Counted from the stretch's first letter, positions 1-10,563 are shown. The stretch is 64,000 nucleotides of DNA from Azorinus chamasolen (GCA_963576725.1 OY755243.1:41029243-41093242); one strand, 5' to 3'. Numbers and translations: made by a program. The notes: generated from the sequence alone by a model not told the origin.

Positions 1-399
1 TATAAAAAATATACATCGTATATATTAAAGCTTTTACTAAATGATTTCATTTTGCCTCTTATTTAGCGGATTTATACACCATTTTACATCACAACTTAAC
101 TAAATTGTGCACTTCCATAGTGCATTTCATTCGAAACTTAAAAAAAATGAAACTTAACTAAATTATGAACTTCCATAGCAATACACCAAAATATCCACCT
201 GGGCAATTTGTTCCAAACAGCGAAAGTCATTAGCAAACAACTCTTATTATCATCAACTTTAATTCGTCCCATGAAGTTTTTAAATGTTTTTATGACCAAT
301 TAAGTTAAGTGAGCGGCCGCTTATATGCTTAGGTGTTAATTGCTGTATGAAGATTGATAATTACGTAAATGCTTATTATGTTTAAGTCAAATTTAAGAA
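1..399. other. No recognised feature
   Basis: AT-rich sequence with a weak internal repeat (TGAACTTCCATAG / TGCACTTCCATAG). No splice signals or long frames. Confidence 0.5.
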
Positions 400-515
400 A
401 ATTGATGGTGCAAAAATTCCGTGTGTGAAAAAGCAGGATGGGGCAAAATTCCGTGTGTGCAAAACCGTGATGGGGCAATGTTCCGCTAAGCAGTTTTTAA
501 GGATGGGGCAAAATT
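400..515 (+). repeat. Short tandem repeat with GGATGGGGCAAAATTCCG
   Basis: Four imperfect copies of GATGGGGCAAAATTCCG(TGTGTG) with spacers of 15-30 bp. Confidence 0.6.
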
Positions 516-734
516 CCGTTGAGGCTTTCTTCAGGCTGAAGGACTGCGTCTGCTGTTAGGCTGTTCCACATCACCACTGTCAGGCACTGTGTAGGGATAT
601 ATTGAAAGTAGTTTGCTGTGGTGTTGACCTGTTGTAAGGATAAAGGGTGCATGTGGCGGTTCATTCTCGTAGGTCTCTCTAGATAAGACGGCAAGGGTAT
701 AGTTACCAATCCACACTTGATTTTTGTGTTGCCT

Positions 735-1722
735 GTGAAGCATGGGAGACACATAGGGATCACTTTGTCTGTCGTCATCGTCACACTTCTTGTCCGGCCT
801 GTATCTCATATTCTACTGATACCATTGAATTCAAACTTCACACATGGAACATGCATGATGAGAGGAAGTGCCATGCACAAGGTCCATAACTCTAGCTTCA
901 GTATTTTTGGAGTTATTCCCCTTTTTATACGCCCGAAGGTAACTTCGGTCATGTTATGGTATGGTGCTCGTCCATCCGTCCGTTAGCCACTGCTTTGTCC
1001 ACTCAACAACTTGACAACTATTGGGTGTGCTGCCTTAATACTTAGTAGGAAGGTTGGTCATAGCTAGTAGATGACTCCTACAGATTTTGAGGTTAGATGA
1101 CCCATCTTGATTTGAGGTCAGTCAGTCAAAGGTCAAGGTCACAGTGACCTTCAACTCAAAAATCTTGTCCGCTAAATAACTTGATTAAGTATTAGGTGTG
1201 CTGTCTTCATACTTAGTAGGAAGGTTAGTCATGGCCAGTACATGACCCCTATTGATTTTGAGGTCAGTCGGTCAAAGGTCAGGGTCATGGTGACCTTCAA
1301 CTCAAATTAATATTTCGTATGTTATGACGACTTCGGGCGTATAATGCTCCGACACATGGGGCTCTTATTTTCATTTTTTTTGTCTGGCCAATAAGTCCTA
1401 TTTTACTGATGCCATTGAATTCAAACTCCACACATGGAACAGGCTTGATAAGAGGAAGTGTCATGCACAAGGTCCATAGCTCTACTTTGAATATACATGT
1501 ATTTGAGTTATTTACCTTTTCATATTTCCTGATCTGTCTATAAATTCTTTATTACTGATGCAGTTGAATTGTATACAGCATTGTAGCTGGATTTATGTTA
1601 TACCCATATACATGTACATGTATACATGTACTGCGATTGTGTCAAGTTTAAAATTGGTGGGAAGAGGATCAGTATACTCAGGCAGGTGACACAAGTGTTC
1701 CAAGGAACACCTCTCTAGTTAT
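735..1722 (+). mobile_element. Pearl/HINE-like element, family D, interrupted
   Basis: Core units with ATTGAATTCAAACTTCACAC and CATGCACAAGGTCCATA occur at about 800-925 and 1370-1510. The 3' end CAGGTGACACAAGTGTTCC...CTCTCTAGTT lies at 1682-1722. Another HINE-like element (926-1369) is inserted in the middle. Confidence 0.55.
926..1369 (+). mobile_element. HINE-like element with CGCCCGAAG ends
   Basis: It begins TACGCCCGAAGGTAACTTCGG with a CCATCCGTCCGT tract, followed by two units of about 175 bp (each with TACTTAGTAGGAAGGTTGGT and AAAGGTCAAGGTCACAGTGA-type sequence). It ends ACGACTTCGGGCGTATAATG then CTCTTA. Confidence 0.6.
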
Positions 1723-2229
1723 AGAAAATGATAAGCCGTCCTAACTCACGGGCAGGGTCTTGCAGGGTCTGCTAACTTAGACCCTCCCGGAGTGCTGTTA
1801 CACTGTTATAGCGTGAATAGCTGTACATGTGTGTTGTCCATCTCACAGCTCTTTTTGGACCTTTTCTATTTTATTAATATTTACCTGAGTGCTAGGTGAC
1901 CATACATTTGATGAATATTCCAATTGAGGTCTTACCAGAGTCTTGTATGCAAATTCCTGGAGTTTTTTTTATTTTTTGTCTGGATTTTCCTGGAAAGAAA
2001 GCTAAGAGTTTTATAAATTTTGCAGTAGATGTTATATTTTCAATATGTTTGTTCCAAGAAAGGTCGTCTGATAGTGTTACTCCCAGTTCCTGTGTCTATG
2101 TGCTAGCTATTATAAAGAATATCTTTATCTCCAAAAGTACATTTTATATTTTTGCATGCTAAGTAACTGTTGTTTTCCGAAAATGTCCTCAGCTACAATT
2201 CTCAAATTTGTTTTTTCTGCAATATCTTT

Positions 2230-2458
2230 TTAATCCATTCCCTCATATTGACGACTTTTGACGACTCTGTAAAAGTCAATTTGTGAAACCATTGTGATAA
2301 ATAGAGCATTTGCTCCTATAGGAGCAAATGCTCTATTTATCACAATGGTTTCAAACTACAAAATTCTTAAGTTTTCCTTTTCTCTAGTTCATGCTCCTTT
2401 TCGGTAGATTTATTCAAAGAGATGTATCTAAAAATAGCTTATGAGGGAATGGGTTTAA
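2230..2458. mobile_element. P1 MITE (TTAA-type palindrome)
   Basis: P1 termini TTAAYCCATTCCCTCATA / TATGAGGGAATGGGTTTAA. The stem AAACCATTGTGATAAATAGA closes on GCATTTGCTCC/GGAGCAAATGC. Full length. Confidence 0.85.
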
Positions 2459-2572
2459 AAAGTACAGCCAGAGTTTCAAAGTTTCATTCCATATGAGATG
2501 CTGATACTGCATATTGATTTTCCCATATCCTGCCCATTGTAGCCAGTAAACCTGATCGTCATTTGTGAACAG

Positions 2573-2628
2573 CTTGGTTCCAGATGAGGCACAGAGTAAC
2601 TCTTCATCTCACTGGATCCAAGCTGATT
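2573..2628. repeat. P5 hairpin (GCTTGGATCCAGATGAG type)
   Basis: CAGCTTGGTTCCAGATGAGG pairs with CATCTCACTGGATCCAAGCTG. Other copies or halves lie near 15061, 26636, 37594, 46290 and 58107. Confidence 0.55.
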
Positions 2629-2707
2629 GTCACTCGGACAATAATATCACAAATGAACGAACAATTTGGATGTAAGTATAAGAGTTAAGTGTGCAAAGAA
2701 TTAAGCA

Positions 2708-2955
2708 TTAACCCTTACCCGGCTCTGTATTCATGTAAGAAATAATGACATCATGAATATTTGTTAGCTGAAATTCTATAATATAATTTTTCCAAGGATT
2801 TTTTTTGCTTTGACAAAAACTGTAGAATCAGATCTATAGCATGTCAAAAGCAAACAGAGCAGACCCTGATCAGACAGCTCCTCTAGGAGCCGTCTGATCT
2901 GGGTCTACTCTGTTTGCAAATGCGTGAAAACACGTTTCTATAAGGGAAAGGGTTA
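2708..2955. mobile_element. P2 MITE (TTAA-type palindrome)
   Basis: P2 termini TTAACCCTTWCCC... / ...GGAAAGGGTTAA. Hairpin GCAAACAGAGCAGACCCTGA closes on GCTCC/GGAGC; an AT-rich arm carries ATGACATCATGAATATT. Confidence 0.82.
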
Positions 2956-2977
2956 AAGCATTTGCAAATGACTATTG

Positions 2978-3110
2978 TTAAGCCCATTCCTCATAGCTCA
3001 TACCAACCTCCTTGAAAAAACATACCGAACAAAAGCATTTACTAGAGAAAATGAAAATTTATAACTCTGTAGTTTTTAAACCATTATGGTAAATAGAGGG
3101 AATTGGTTAA
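2978..3110. mobile_element. P1 MITE, left half only
   Basis: Left arm with AAAAGCATTTACTAGAGAAA, then AAACCATTATGGTAAATAGAGG; the hairpin right half is lost. Confidence 0.6.
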
Positions 3111-3276
3111 CCCTTTTCCATACTCATGTAAGAAATAATGACATTGTGAATAATTTCGTAAGCAAACAAAGCAGACACCGATCAGAAAGCTCCTACAGGA
3201 GCCATCTGATCTGGGTCTACTCTGTTTGCAAAAGCATGAAAAAGTGTTTATATAAAGGAAAGGGTGAAAGGGTTAT
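3107..3276. mobile_element. P2 MITE, internally deleted
   Basis: Both termini and the hairpin are present; most of the AT-rich arm is missing. It lies 30 bp before the CHCHD7 exon. Confidence 0.7.
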
Positions 3277-3306
3277 GTAATGCTGAATTTCCTGCGATTT
3301 TTTCAG

Positions 3307-3396
3307 GAAGGTGAAAAATCTATGAAATGTCGGATGGATAAAAAAGAGGACTGTACGCAGTATTATGACAACTACAGGACTTGCAGAAAGTTTTGG
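3307..3396 (+). CDS. CHCHD7: CHCHD7/COX23-like protein, internal exon (partial gene)
   Basis: This is a 90-nt exon, phase 0 at both ends. It is bounded by a T-rich acceptor ending in TTTTTTCAG at 3306 and the donor GTATGC at 3397. It encodes 30 residues containing C-X9-C (exon residues 16 and 26), followed directly by RKFW. CHCHD7 proteins have the same Cys-X9-Cys-(K/R)RFW arrangement, as I recall the human protein. Exon residue 8 is another Cys; the first Cys of its CX9C pair would lie 3 residues before the exon, in an exon I did not find. The family comprises small (about 85 residues in human) intermembrane-space proteins, imported by the Mia40 disulfide relay and linked to cytochrome oxidase assembly in yeast (Cox23). 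Here the spacing between the first motif and the second is shorter than in human. A P2 MITE fragment ends only about 30 bp upstream of the exon. Confidence 0.8.
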
Positions 3397-3748
3397 GTAT
3401 GCTTTATTAATATGCCTTGCAAAGAAAGTGGAAAGAGTTATAATAGTATAACCCTTGTCAGAAGGTACATAATTACATACACATTACACATCAGTCTGTA
3501 AGTTTAAGGTAGCGAGATATATGTTAGTTGTAAATCATTATCATGTCTATAGGAACTATGTCACAAAATATTGATAAAACAGGAATTATGTAATATTTTA
3601 GTTTTAAGAGTTAAAGACCCCTTACAGGAATGATGTTTAGGTTGTCCTCTATCAAAGATATATAAATGATCTTGAGTGGCTGTATAAGTATGTCACTTGA
3701 GCTTAAAATAGATTGTAATTAACAATTTCTTGAAATGACATTCTGCTC

Positions 3749-4919
3749 TTAACCCATTCCCTCATATTGACGCCTTTTGACGACTCTATGAAAGTCACTT
3801 TTTGAAACTATTGAGATAAACAGAGCATTTGCTCCATTTTGAGCTTGACTATTCAAAGAATAGTGGAGCTATCCTACTCGCCCCGGCTTCCGCATCTGCG
3901 TCCGCGTCACACCTTGGTTAAGGTTTTTGTTAAAGTCCACTTTTTGCCTCTACCCTTTGGAATAAAGCTTTCAGACTTGGAACACTTGGTCACCACCACA
4001 AGCTTCATCTGTAGACAGGAGTGCATAACTCTGTCAATCATTCTGACAGAATTATGGCCCTTTTTAACTTAAAATGTTTGGTTAAGGTTTTTGTTAAAGT
4101 CCACTTTTTGCCTCTAACCTTTAGAATAAAGCTTTGAAACTTGGAACACTTGTTCACCACCACAATCTCCATCTGTAGGCAAGAGTACATAACTCTGTCA
4201 AGCATTTTGACAGAATTATGACCCTTTTTTAACTTAGAACTTTTTTTTAAGGTTTTTGTTAAAGTCCACTTATTTACATAACCCTTTGAGATAAAGCTTT
4301 AAAACTTGGAACACTTATTCACCATCACAAACTTCATCTTTAGGCAAGAGTACATAACTCTGTCAAGCATTTTGACAAAATTATAGCCCTTTTTAACTTA
4401 AATTTTTGGTTAAGGTTTTTGTTAAAGTCCACTTATTTACATAACCCTTTGATATAAAGCTTTGAGATTTAGATCACTTGTTTACCACCACCAGCTTCAT
4501 ATGTAGGCAAGAGAACATTACTATGTCAAGGATTTTGACAGAACTATGGCCCTTTTAACTTATAAATTTTGGTTAAGGTTTTTGGTAAAGTCCACTGATT
4601 TACATAACCCTTTGAGATAAAGCTTTGAAACTTGGAACACTTGTTCACCATCACATGCTTCATCTGTAGGCAATAGTACAATACTCTGTCAAGCATTTTA
4701 ACAGGAATTATTGGCCTTTTTTCTCTTTCATTAAAAAGTTCAAAGAGATCCTACATCCTGAATACTATTAAAGATATTTTACTGAGACTTTGATTACTTG
4801 CTTCTAGTATCATTGGACACTATTTTAGTCCCATATCAAGTATTTTTACACTAACAATTCTGAGAATAGTCAAGTGCGCTGGCCTGTGACAGCTCTTGTT
4901 TTATGAGGTAGTGGGTTAA
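3749..4919. mobile_element. P1 MITE broken by a HINE-like element
   Basis: P1 left part 3749-3840 runs up to GAGCATTTGCTCC. The right terminus TTATGAGGTAGTGGGTTAA resumes at 4901. The right arm is otherwise missing, so insertion came with deletion. Confidence 0.5.
3841..4900 (+). mobile_element. Pearl/HINE-like element, family C, about 5 core repeats
   Basis: It starts with a GACTATTC...GAATAGT palindrome and a CATCTGCGTCCGCGTC trinucleotide-like tract. Five units of about 160 bp follow (each with GGTTAAGGTTTTTGTTAAAG), then an end with GAATAGTCAAG and CAGCTCTTGTT. It interrupts a P1 MITE whose left part is 3749-3840 and whose right terminus is 4901-4919. Confidence 0.72.
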
Positions 4920-5171
4920 ACTTCCAAATCCATTGACGGTCTTCTATCAAAGTGGAATATAGTTGCCAGAACAAGAATGGTAGATGTGCATAATAGATCA
5001 ATTGGCCTATTAACCAGGTGAGGGATACAGGGCCATCTTGGCCCTCTTGTTGATATTTCTTTACGACTGTAAGGAAGAACAAGATACCACTTAGCTACAT
5101 CTTTGACGACATTGATGTGTTATATGTAGATTGAGAGCTGTTGCATGGGCTAAGTTAATGCATTCAGGATA

Positions 5172-5428
5172 TTAACCCTTTACTTCATAAATACACCTCT
5201 CTATGCCTTTGCAAACAGAGCAGACACAGATCAGATGTAAAGGAGCCATCTGATCAGAGTCTGGCCTTTTTGCTTATGATATGATATAGATAATATAGAT
5301 ATGTTTTCTACAGTGTCTGCTAGATGGCCAAAACTTTGTGTATTCTCTGTGTCATGATAAGTATTCAGCTAATCAATATTGATGGTGTCATTATTTCTTG
5401 CATAAATATTCATGGAGTGAAGGGTTAA
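5172..5428. mobile_element. P2 MITE
   Basis: Full length in reverse orientation; hairpin apex degenerate. Confidence 0.78.
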
Positions 5429-5439
5429 TATAGTTTATG

Positions 5440-5636
5440 TATGAATTGATCACTTCATGAATATTCATTAACTTACATTTTTTGCTGAGACCAAAATTGT
5501 AAGATTAGATCTATGAAATTCCATATACATACATGTACACACCAGTTTGATAGATAGCTTCTACGGGAGCTGTCTGATCTGGGTCTGCTCTGTTTGCAAA
5601 GGTGTTAAAAGGTGTTTATATGAGAGAAAGTGTTAA
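5440..5636. mobile_element. P2 MITE, partial
   Basis: AT-rich arm and right hairpin half (GGGAGCTGTCTGATCTGGGT). Confidence 0.6.
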
Positions 5637-5830
5637 CAGGCAAAGTGCTGTGAAGAGGATGTTATGCATTTGAACTAGTGAGAATGCCATAAGCCCATAT
5701 ATAATACTTGTATTTCTGTTAGTTAAAGACAATTGTAAGTACATGTGTTGTTTTTTTCTATGGGGTAAATTTATTGACCCCTTCGAAACAGCTTGGATCC
5801 AGATGAGAGACCGATTAACATTGTGTCTTT

Positions 5831-6120
5831 TTAACCCTTTACCTCATAGCTTTGCCTTTTAACGTCTTTACAAAGAGTGAATACCCAGATCAGACGGCTT
5901 CTGTATGAGCTATCAGATTAGGGTCTACACTCTATGCTTATGGATTCGGAACGATATACCGGTATACATGTACATGTACCTGATTTTACAGTTTCTGTCA
6001 TGACCAAAACAACTTTATTTGTTCATATGCCATTACAAAACAAATGAGATAATTAATATGCATTATAACATTATTCCATACAGTCTAGTTCCACACCATA
6101 TTCATCAGGTAAAAAGTTAA
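5831..6120. mobile_element. P2 MITE
   Basis: TTAA ends; the hairpin is worn (GGCTTCTGTATGAGCTATC). Confidence 0.65.
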
Positions 6121-6212
6121 AAGAAAATCTACTTTGAAAGATAAAGAACTTGATAGTTTTGAAGCTGCTAATGAATTGTAAAGCATGCACATGTAGCTAC
6201 AAAAGTTTTGCA

Positions 6213-6462
6213 TTAACCCTTCGCTTGCTGAATTTTAAAATACATTTCTCCTTCTTTAACCATGCCCTGTTGTATAATTACATATATCTTCACTGTGTAC
6301 AAGTATTTCGCTGTGCATTCACTGATGTGGAGTGCACTGGCTGCACCATCAACTTGTAAATAGTGCAGACCCTGATGAGACAGCTCCTGCAGGAGCTGTC
6401 TCATCTGGGTCTTCACTATTTACAGGTGGGTATATTGACATGAACAGCAAGCGAAGGGTTAA
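6213..6462. mobile_element. P2-related MITE with TTAACCCTTCGCTTGCTG ends
   Basis: Perfect inverted termini TTAACCCTTCGCTTGCTG / CAGCAAGCGAAGGGTTAA; hairpin apex GACAGCTCCTGCAGGAGCTGTC. A distinct family with a P2-like core. Confidence 0.8.
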
Positions 6463-6495
6463 TTCCTGAATTTTCTTTTGTGTTTTTTTTTTCAG

Positions 6496-6609
6496 ACAAG
6501 AATAATGAGGGACAGAAAGAATAAGGGAATAGAACCACACTTGCCAACTCCAGAAAACAGAGCAGCAGTGAGAGAGGAATACAAACATTTTCTGCCAGGA
6601 AATAATTGA
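6496..6609 (+). CDS. CHCHD7: CHCHD7/COX23-like protein, last coding exon
   Basis: The acceptor is a run of ten T ending TTTCAG at 6495. The exon opens in phase 0, matching the donor after 3396, and encodes 37 residues plus TGA. The peptide begins TRIMRDRKNKGIEPHLPTP and aligns without gaps to the recalled human CHCHD7 tail (a basic RRKNGVKP-type segment, then a (M/L)PT motif and an ER-rich helix). Joined to 3307-3396 it gives the C-terminal 67 residues, about four fifths of the expected protein. The coding sequence is intact. An AATAAA lies 37 bp after the stop, inside the P3 MITE that begins 10 bp after the stop. Residual doubt concerns orthology within the CHCH family, not that this is an exon. 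Confidence 0.82.
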   Translation, partial: TRIMRDRKNKGIEPHLPTPENRAAVREEYKHFLPGNN

Positions 6610-6645
6610 GATATATAATAGAACCTCTATAGTGGCCACTGAATG

Positions 6646-6651
6646 AATAAA
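6646..6651 (+). promoter_or_regulatory. Candidate poly(A) signal of the CHCHD7-like gene
   Basis: AATAAA lies 37 nt after the TGA stop and is the first canonical hexamer downstream. It is in the left arm of a P3-type MITE (left end about 6619), so the transcript end may be MITE-derived. Other P3 copies carry the same GAATAAAC (near 33147 and 42527). Confidence 0.45.
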
Positions 6652-6686
6652 CGTGAATGTGTTTGAATTTAAAAGCAGGTGGTTAC

Positions 6687-7148
6687 TTAACCCGCATATA
6701 AACACCTTTTCATGCATTTGCAACCAGAGTAGACCTAGATCAGATGGCTCCTATAGGAAATATCTGATCAGGGTCTGCTCTGTTTGCTTATGAAATGATA
6801 ATGGTTTTGACTCTTCAGTTTCTATCACTACAAAACAATCCTGTGTACATATGCCATTATGAAAAAATCAAGTGAACCCATCCCCCATAGGCTATTTTAG
6901 ATCAACCACTTTGAATAAATGTACCCAAAAGGAGCATTAACTAGAGAAAAGTAAAATTTTAGAATTTTGTAGTTTGAAACCATTGTGATAAATAGAGCAT
7001 TTGCTCCTATAGGAGCAAATGCTCTATTTATCACAATGGTTTCAACAGGTGATTTTTACAGAGGCGTAGAAACTAGAAAGGCATATTTATGGAGGAAAGG
7101 GTAAACTAATATGGATGATGTCATAAATATTCAACAGGCAAAAGGTTA
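6687..7148. mobile_element. P2 MITE containing a P1, itself inside P3
   Basis: P2 left hairpin 6687-6860, nested P1 6873-7106, P2 right terminus to 7148. Confidence 0.7.
6873..7106. mobile_element. P1 MITE nested in P2 nested in P3
   Basis: Full-length hairpin with a perfect apex. It ends GGAGGAAAGGGTAAAC and is the innermost of three elements. Confidence 0.8.
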
Positions 7149-7180
7149 ATGCAAAATGAAAGTATAACTTTCATCCTGCA

Positions 7181-7411
7181 TTAACCCTTTCCTCCATGAA
7201 TATTCATGTAAGAAAGAATGGCCTCATGAATATTAATTAGATTAATGGACACAGGAAGTTTTGGCCATAGCAGAAACTGTAGAATCATATCTATATCATT
7301 TCATAATAAACAGAAGGCACTCTGATCAGACGACTCCTATAGGAGCTGTCTCTTCTGGGGTTTTCTGTTTGCAAAGGCGTAGAAAGGCATATTTATGGAG
7401 TAAAGGGTTAA
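7181..7411. mobile_element. P2 MITE inside P3
   Basis: Full length, TTAA to TTAA; second P2 in the same P3 host. Confidence 0.8.
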
Positions 7412-7684
7412 GCTACCACCAAGTTAAAACTCTAGAGTAAGACAAATTGGAATTGCCAATTAAGAGAGGTTTTACTATACTTTTCTGTGAATTCATGTGC
7501 CACCATAACACCCAAAAGGCAATTTAATGAATGGAAGAGAACAATCTACATCATTGTTATTTAACGGGTGTTTAGGGTATTAACTGGCCATGGATGTTCT
7601 TCTACTATTCAAAATCAAATAGAACGAAAGACCACAGAAATAAATATTTACATCTTAGAAGTATGGCACAGAAGCAGAGTCCTT

Positions 7685-7800
7685 GACCCAAGGTTATAAA
7701 ACTTGTTTTTGAGTCTGAGATCATTCTCAAGTGTCTGATTGGTCAGATGCTTAAGAATGGTCTCAGACTCCAGCAAAGATTTTAAACCTCAGGCCATGTG
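7685..7800. repeat. Foldback related to P4
   Basis: GAGTCTGAGATCATTCTCAA and TTAAGAATGGTCTCAGACTC form arms around CTGATTGGTCAG. It shares the GAGTCTGAG/ATTGGTCA words with P4. Confidence 0.5.
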
Positions 7801-8232
7801 TGTGGAATATTTTCTCCACTATTGTCGTAGATAAAAGGGCAGGTAAGGCTAATTTCATACAACAGAAATTATCATAAGATTTAACATACAACAATAGTAA
7901 CTTCTGGATTAATTTCAGTCGAACAATGTTAAGTAAGACAAGCCCAGGATTTGTTAGATTTTAATTTTTGTTCACCAGGCACGAGCCAGTGGTATTTCCC
8001 TGTTCTTTTGCTAGAATTGTTTGTTGTTATTCATGAATCTGTTTATAAACATGAATGGTTTTAATGCTACAATCGTCTTGTCTTATCTGATACATGTACC
8101 TAGTGGGAAAAGATGGATGGATGGAGGATTTTGGTTTTACCATGCTGAGACTCAGAGTAAGTCATTTAGCACCAGTACATGATGAGATGGTGATGACAAT
8201 GATGAGGAATGATTACAAGATAAAATTGGCTA
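7801..8232. other. No recognised gene
   Basis: Donor-like AGAGTAAGTC at 8157 follows a short open frame, but no acceptor or family supports an exon. Confidence 0.4.
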
Positions 8233-8461
8233 TTAACCCATTCCCACATAGGCTATTTTTAGACCCAACCTCTTTGAATAAATCTACCGAAAAGGAGCAT
8301 AAACTAGAGAAAAGGAAAATTTTAAAATTTTGTAGTTTGAAACCACTGTGATAAATAGAGCATTTGCTCCTGTAGGAGCAAATGCTCTATTTATCACAAT
8401 GGTTTCACACAGTGACTTTTGCAGTAGCGTCAAAAGGCATCAATATGCGGGAATGGGTTAA
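8233..8461. mobile_element. P1 MITE
   Basis: Full length, TTAA at both ends; apex GCTCCTGTAGGAGC. Confidence 0.88.
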
Positions 8462-8737
8462 GCAAATGAGAGAGAACTTTGGAGGATGGGTAAAGGGAAC
8501 GACAGAGGAAGCATACAAAATGTTTGACAAGTAACTTGCCAGGCATGTTACTTCTTGTCTCATCTCAATGCATTCTACTGTAATTACCCTAAATATATGG
8601 ACAGACAGACTTCGGCAAATAGTGTTGACCCAGATCATACTTGAAGAAGCAATTTTATTAGGATCTACACTCTCTACTACTATGTCAATCTAGGTTAAAA
8701 GATGCCAAATTGAATTACATCTATTTAGTTTTACAAA

Positions 8738-10215
8738 TCAATGGACTGGGGAGATTGGATGTCTGTACATCTAGGGACTGGGGAGATTGGGTATCTGTAC
8801 GTCTAGGGACTGGGGAGATTGGGTATCTGTATGTGTAGGGACTGGGAAGATTGGGTATCTGTACATCTAGGGACTGGGGAGATTGGATATCTGTACGTCT
8901 AGGGACTGGGGAGATTGGATATCTGTACGTCTAGGGACTGGGGAGATTGGGTATCTGTATGTCTAGGGACTGGGGAGATTGGGTATCTGTACATCTAGGG
9001 ACTGGGGAGATTGGATGTCTGTATGTGTAGGGACTGGGGAGATTGGGTATCTGTATATGTAGGGACTGGGGAGATTGGATGTCTGTATGTGTAGGGGCTG
9101 GAGAGATTGGGTATCTGTATGTTTAGGGGCTGGGGAGATTGGGTATCTGTACATCTAGGGGCTGGAGAGATTGGGTATCTGTACGTCTAGGGACTGGAGA
9201 GATTGGGTATCTGTATGTCTAGGGGCTGGGGAGATTGGGTATCTGTATGTGTAGGGACTGGGGAGATTGGGTATCTGTACGTCTAGGGACTGGGGAGATT
9301 GGGTATCTGTAAGTCTAGGGACTGGGGAGATTGGGTATCTGTACGTCTAGAGATTTGGGAGATTGGGTATCTGTATGTCTAGGGACTGGGGAGATTGGGT
9401 ATCTGTAAGTCTAGGGACTGGGGAGATTGGGTATCTGTACGTCTAGGGACTGGGGAGATTGGGTATCTGTATGTGTAGGGACTGGGGAGATTGGGTATCT
9501 GTACGTCTAGGGACTGGGGAGATTGGGTATCTGTAAGTCTAGGGACTGGGGAGATTGGGTATCTGTACGTCTAGAGATTTGGGAGATTGGGTATCTGTAT
9601 GTGTAGGGACTGGGGAGATTGGGTATCTGTAAGTCTAGGGACTGGGGAGATTGGATGTCTGTACGTCTAGAGATTTGGGAGATTGGGTATCTGTACGTCT
9701 AGGGACTGGGGAGATTGGGTATCTGTATGTGTAGGGACTGGGGAGATTGGGTATCTGTACGTCTAGGGACTGGGGAGATTGGGTATCTGTACGTCTAGGG
9801 ACTGGGGAGATTGGGTATCTGTATGTGTAGGGACTGGGGAGATTGGGTATCTGTACATCTAGGGACTGGGGAGATTGGATGTCTGTATGTCTAGGGGCTG
9901 GGGAGATTGGGTATCTGTACATCTAGGGACTGGGGAGATTGGGTATCTGTATATCTAGGGACTGGGGAGATTGGGTATCTATATATATCTAGGGACTGGG
10001 GAGATTGGATGTCTGTATGTCTAGGGACTGGGGAGACTGGGTATCTGTACGTCTAGGGACTGGGGAGATTGGGTATCTGTATGTGTAGGGACTGGGGAGA
10101 TTGGGTATCTGTACATCTAGGGACTGGGGAGATTGGATGTCTGTATGTCTAGGGACTGGGGAGACTGGGTATCTGTATGTCTAGGGACTGGGGAGATCGG
10201 GTATCTGTACATCTA
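8738..10215 (+). repeat. 32-bp minisatellite, about 46 units
   Basis: The unit CTAGGGACTGGGGAGATTGG + GTATCTGTACGT is repeated head to tail. Variants (GTATCTGTATGT, GGGGCTGG, AGAGATTTGGG) are interspersed and shared between distant units, showing turnover by unequal exchange. The 32-bp period shifts the frame each unit, so the 96-bp cycle gives proline-rich minus-strand frames that are not genes. The array truncates the left end of a P2 MITE. Confidence 0.95.
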
Positions 10216-10219
10216 GGGA

Positions 10220-10439
10220 TTCACGCATTTGCAAACAGAGTAGACCCAGATCAGATGGCTCCTATAGGAGCCGTCTGATCAGGGTCTGTCTGTTTGTTAA
10301 TGTAATTTGAAAGATCTGTTTCCTTACTTTCTAAAATGGCTACAATGCTCTACCTTCCATATTTCATTATAACTATTTTGGCCATGAATATGCAGTAGAT
10401 ACTGAAAATTAATTAATCATAGAACAGGGAAAGGGTTAA
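10220..10439. mobile_element. P2 MITE, left end lost to minisatellite
   Basis: Good hairpin GGCTCCTATAGGAGCC and right terminus GGGAAAGGGTTAA. Confidence 0.78.
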
Positions 10440-10563
10440 GTGAACAGTTGATCCTGCTAACACCATGAATCAATTTGTGATGATCTACAAACTGTTTGAA
10501 TTCAGATGAGATACCTAGTAATTCGGAGTCTCATCAGGAACTAAAAAAATTTGACAACTTTTG

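Larger units (their letters stand above)
3397..6495 (+). other. CHCHD7-like intron filled with mobile elements
   Basis: This 3.1-kb intron runs from donor GTATGC to acceptor TTTCAG. It holds a P1 MITE half broken by a HINE-like element (3749-4919), P2 copies at 5172-5428, 5440-5636 and 5831-6120, and a related TTAA palindrome at 6213-6462 that ends 33 bp before the acceptor. Non-repeat sequence is mainly 3397-3748 and 5637-5830, with nothing recognisable. Confidence 0.7.
6619..7479. mobile_element. P3-type MITE carrying two P2 copies and a P1
   Basis: The left end TAGAACCTCTATAGTGGCC and right end AGAGAGGTTTTACTATA bound the host. Host segments 6619-6690, 7145-7184 and 7408-7479 are separated by nested elements at TTAA sites. 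It starts 10 bp after the CHCHD7 stop codon. Confidence 0.75.

Noticed and set aside
7008..7047. Rho-independent terminator or CRISPR-like repeat
   Set aside because: The repeated palindromes are parts of 230-280 bp MITEs with TIRs, not spacer-separated repeats. The DNA is eukaryotic, with spliced genes.
8963..9922. Proline/tyrosine-rich minus-strand frames in the minisatellite
   Set aside because: A 32-bp unit read in rotating frames gives open frames by repetition. There are no start context, splice sites or sequence outside the array.
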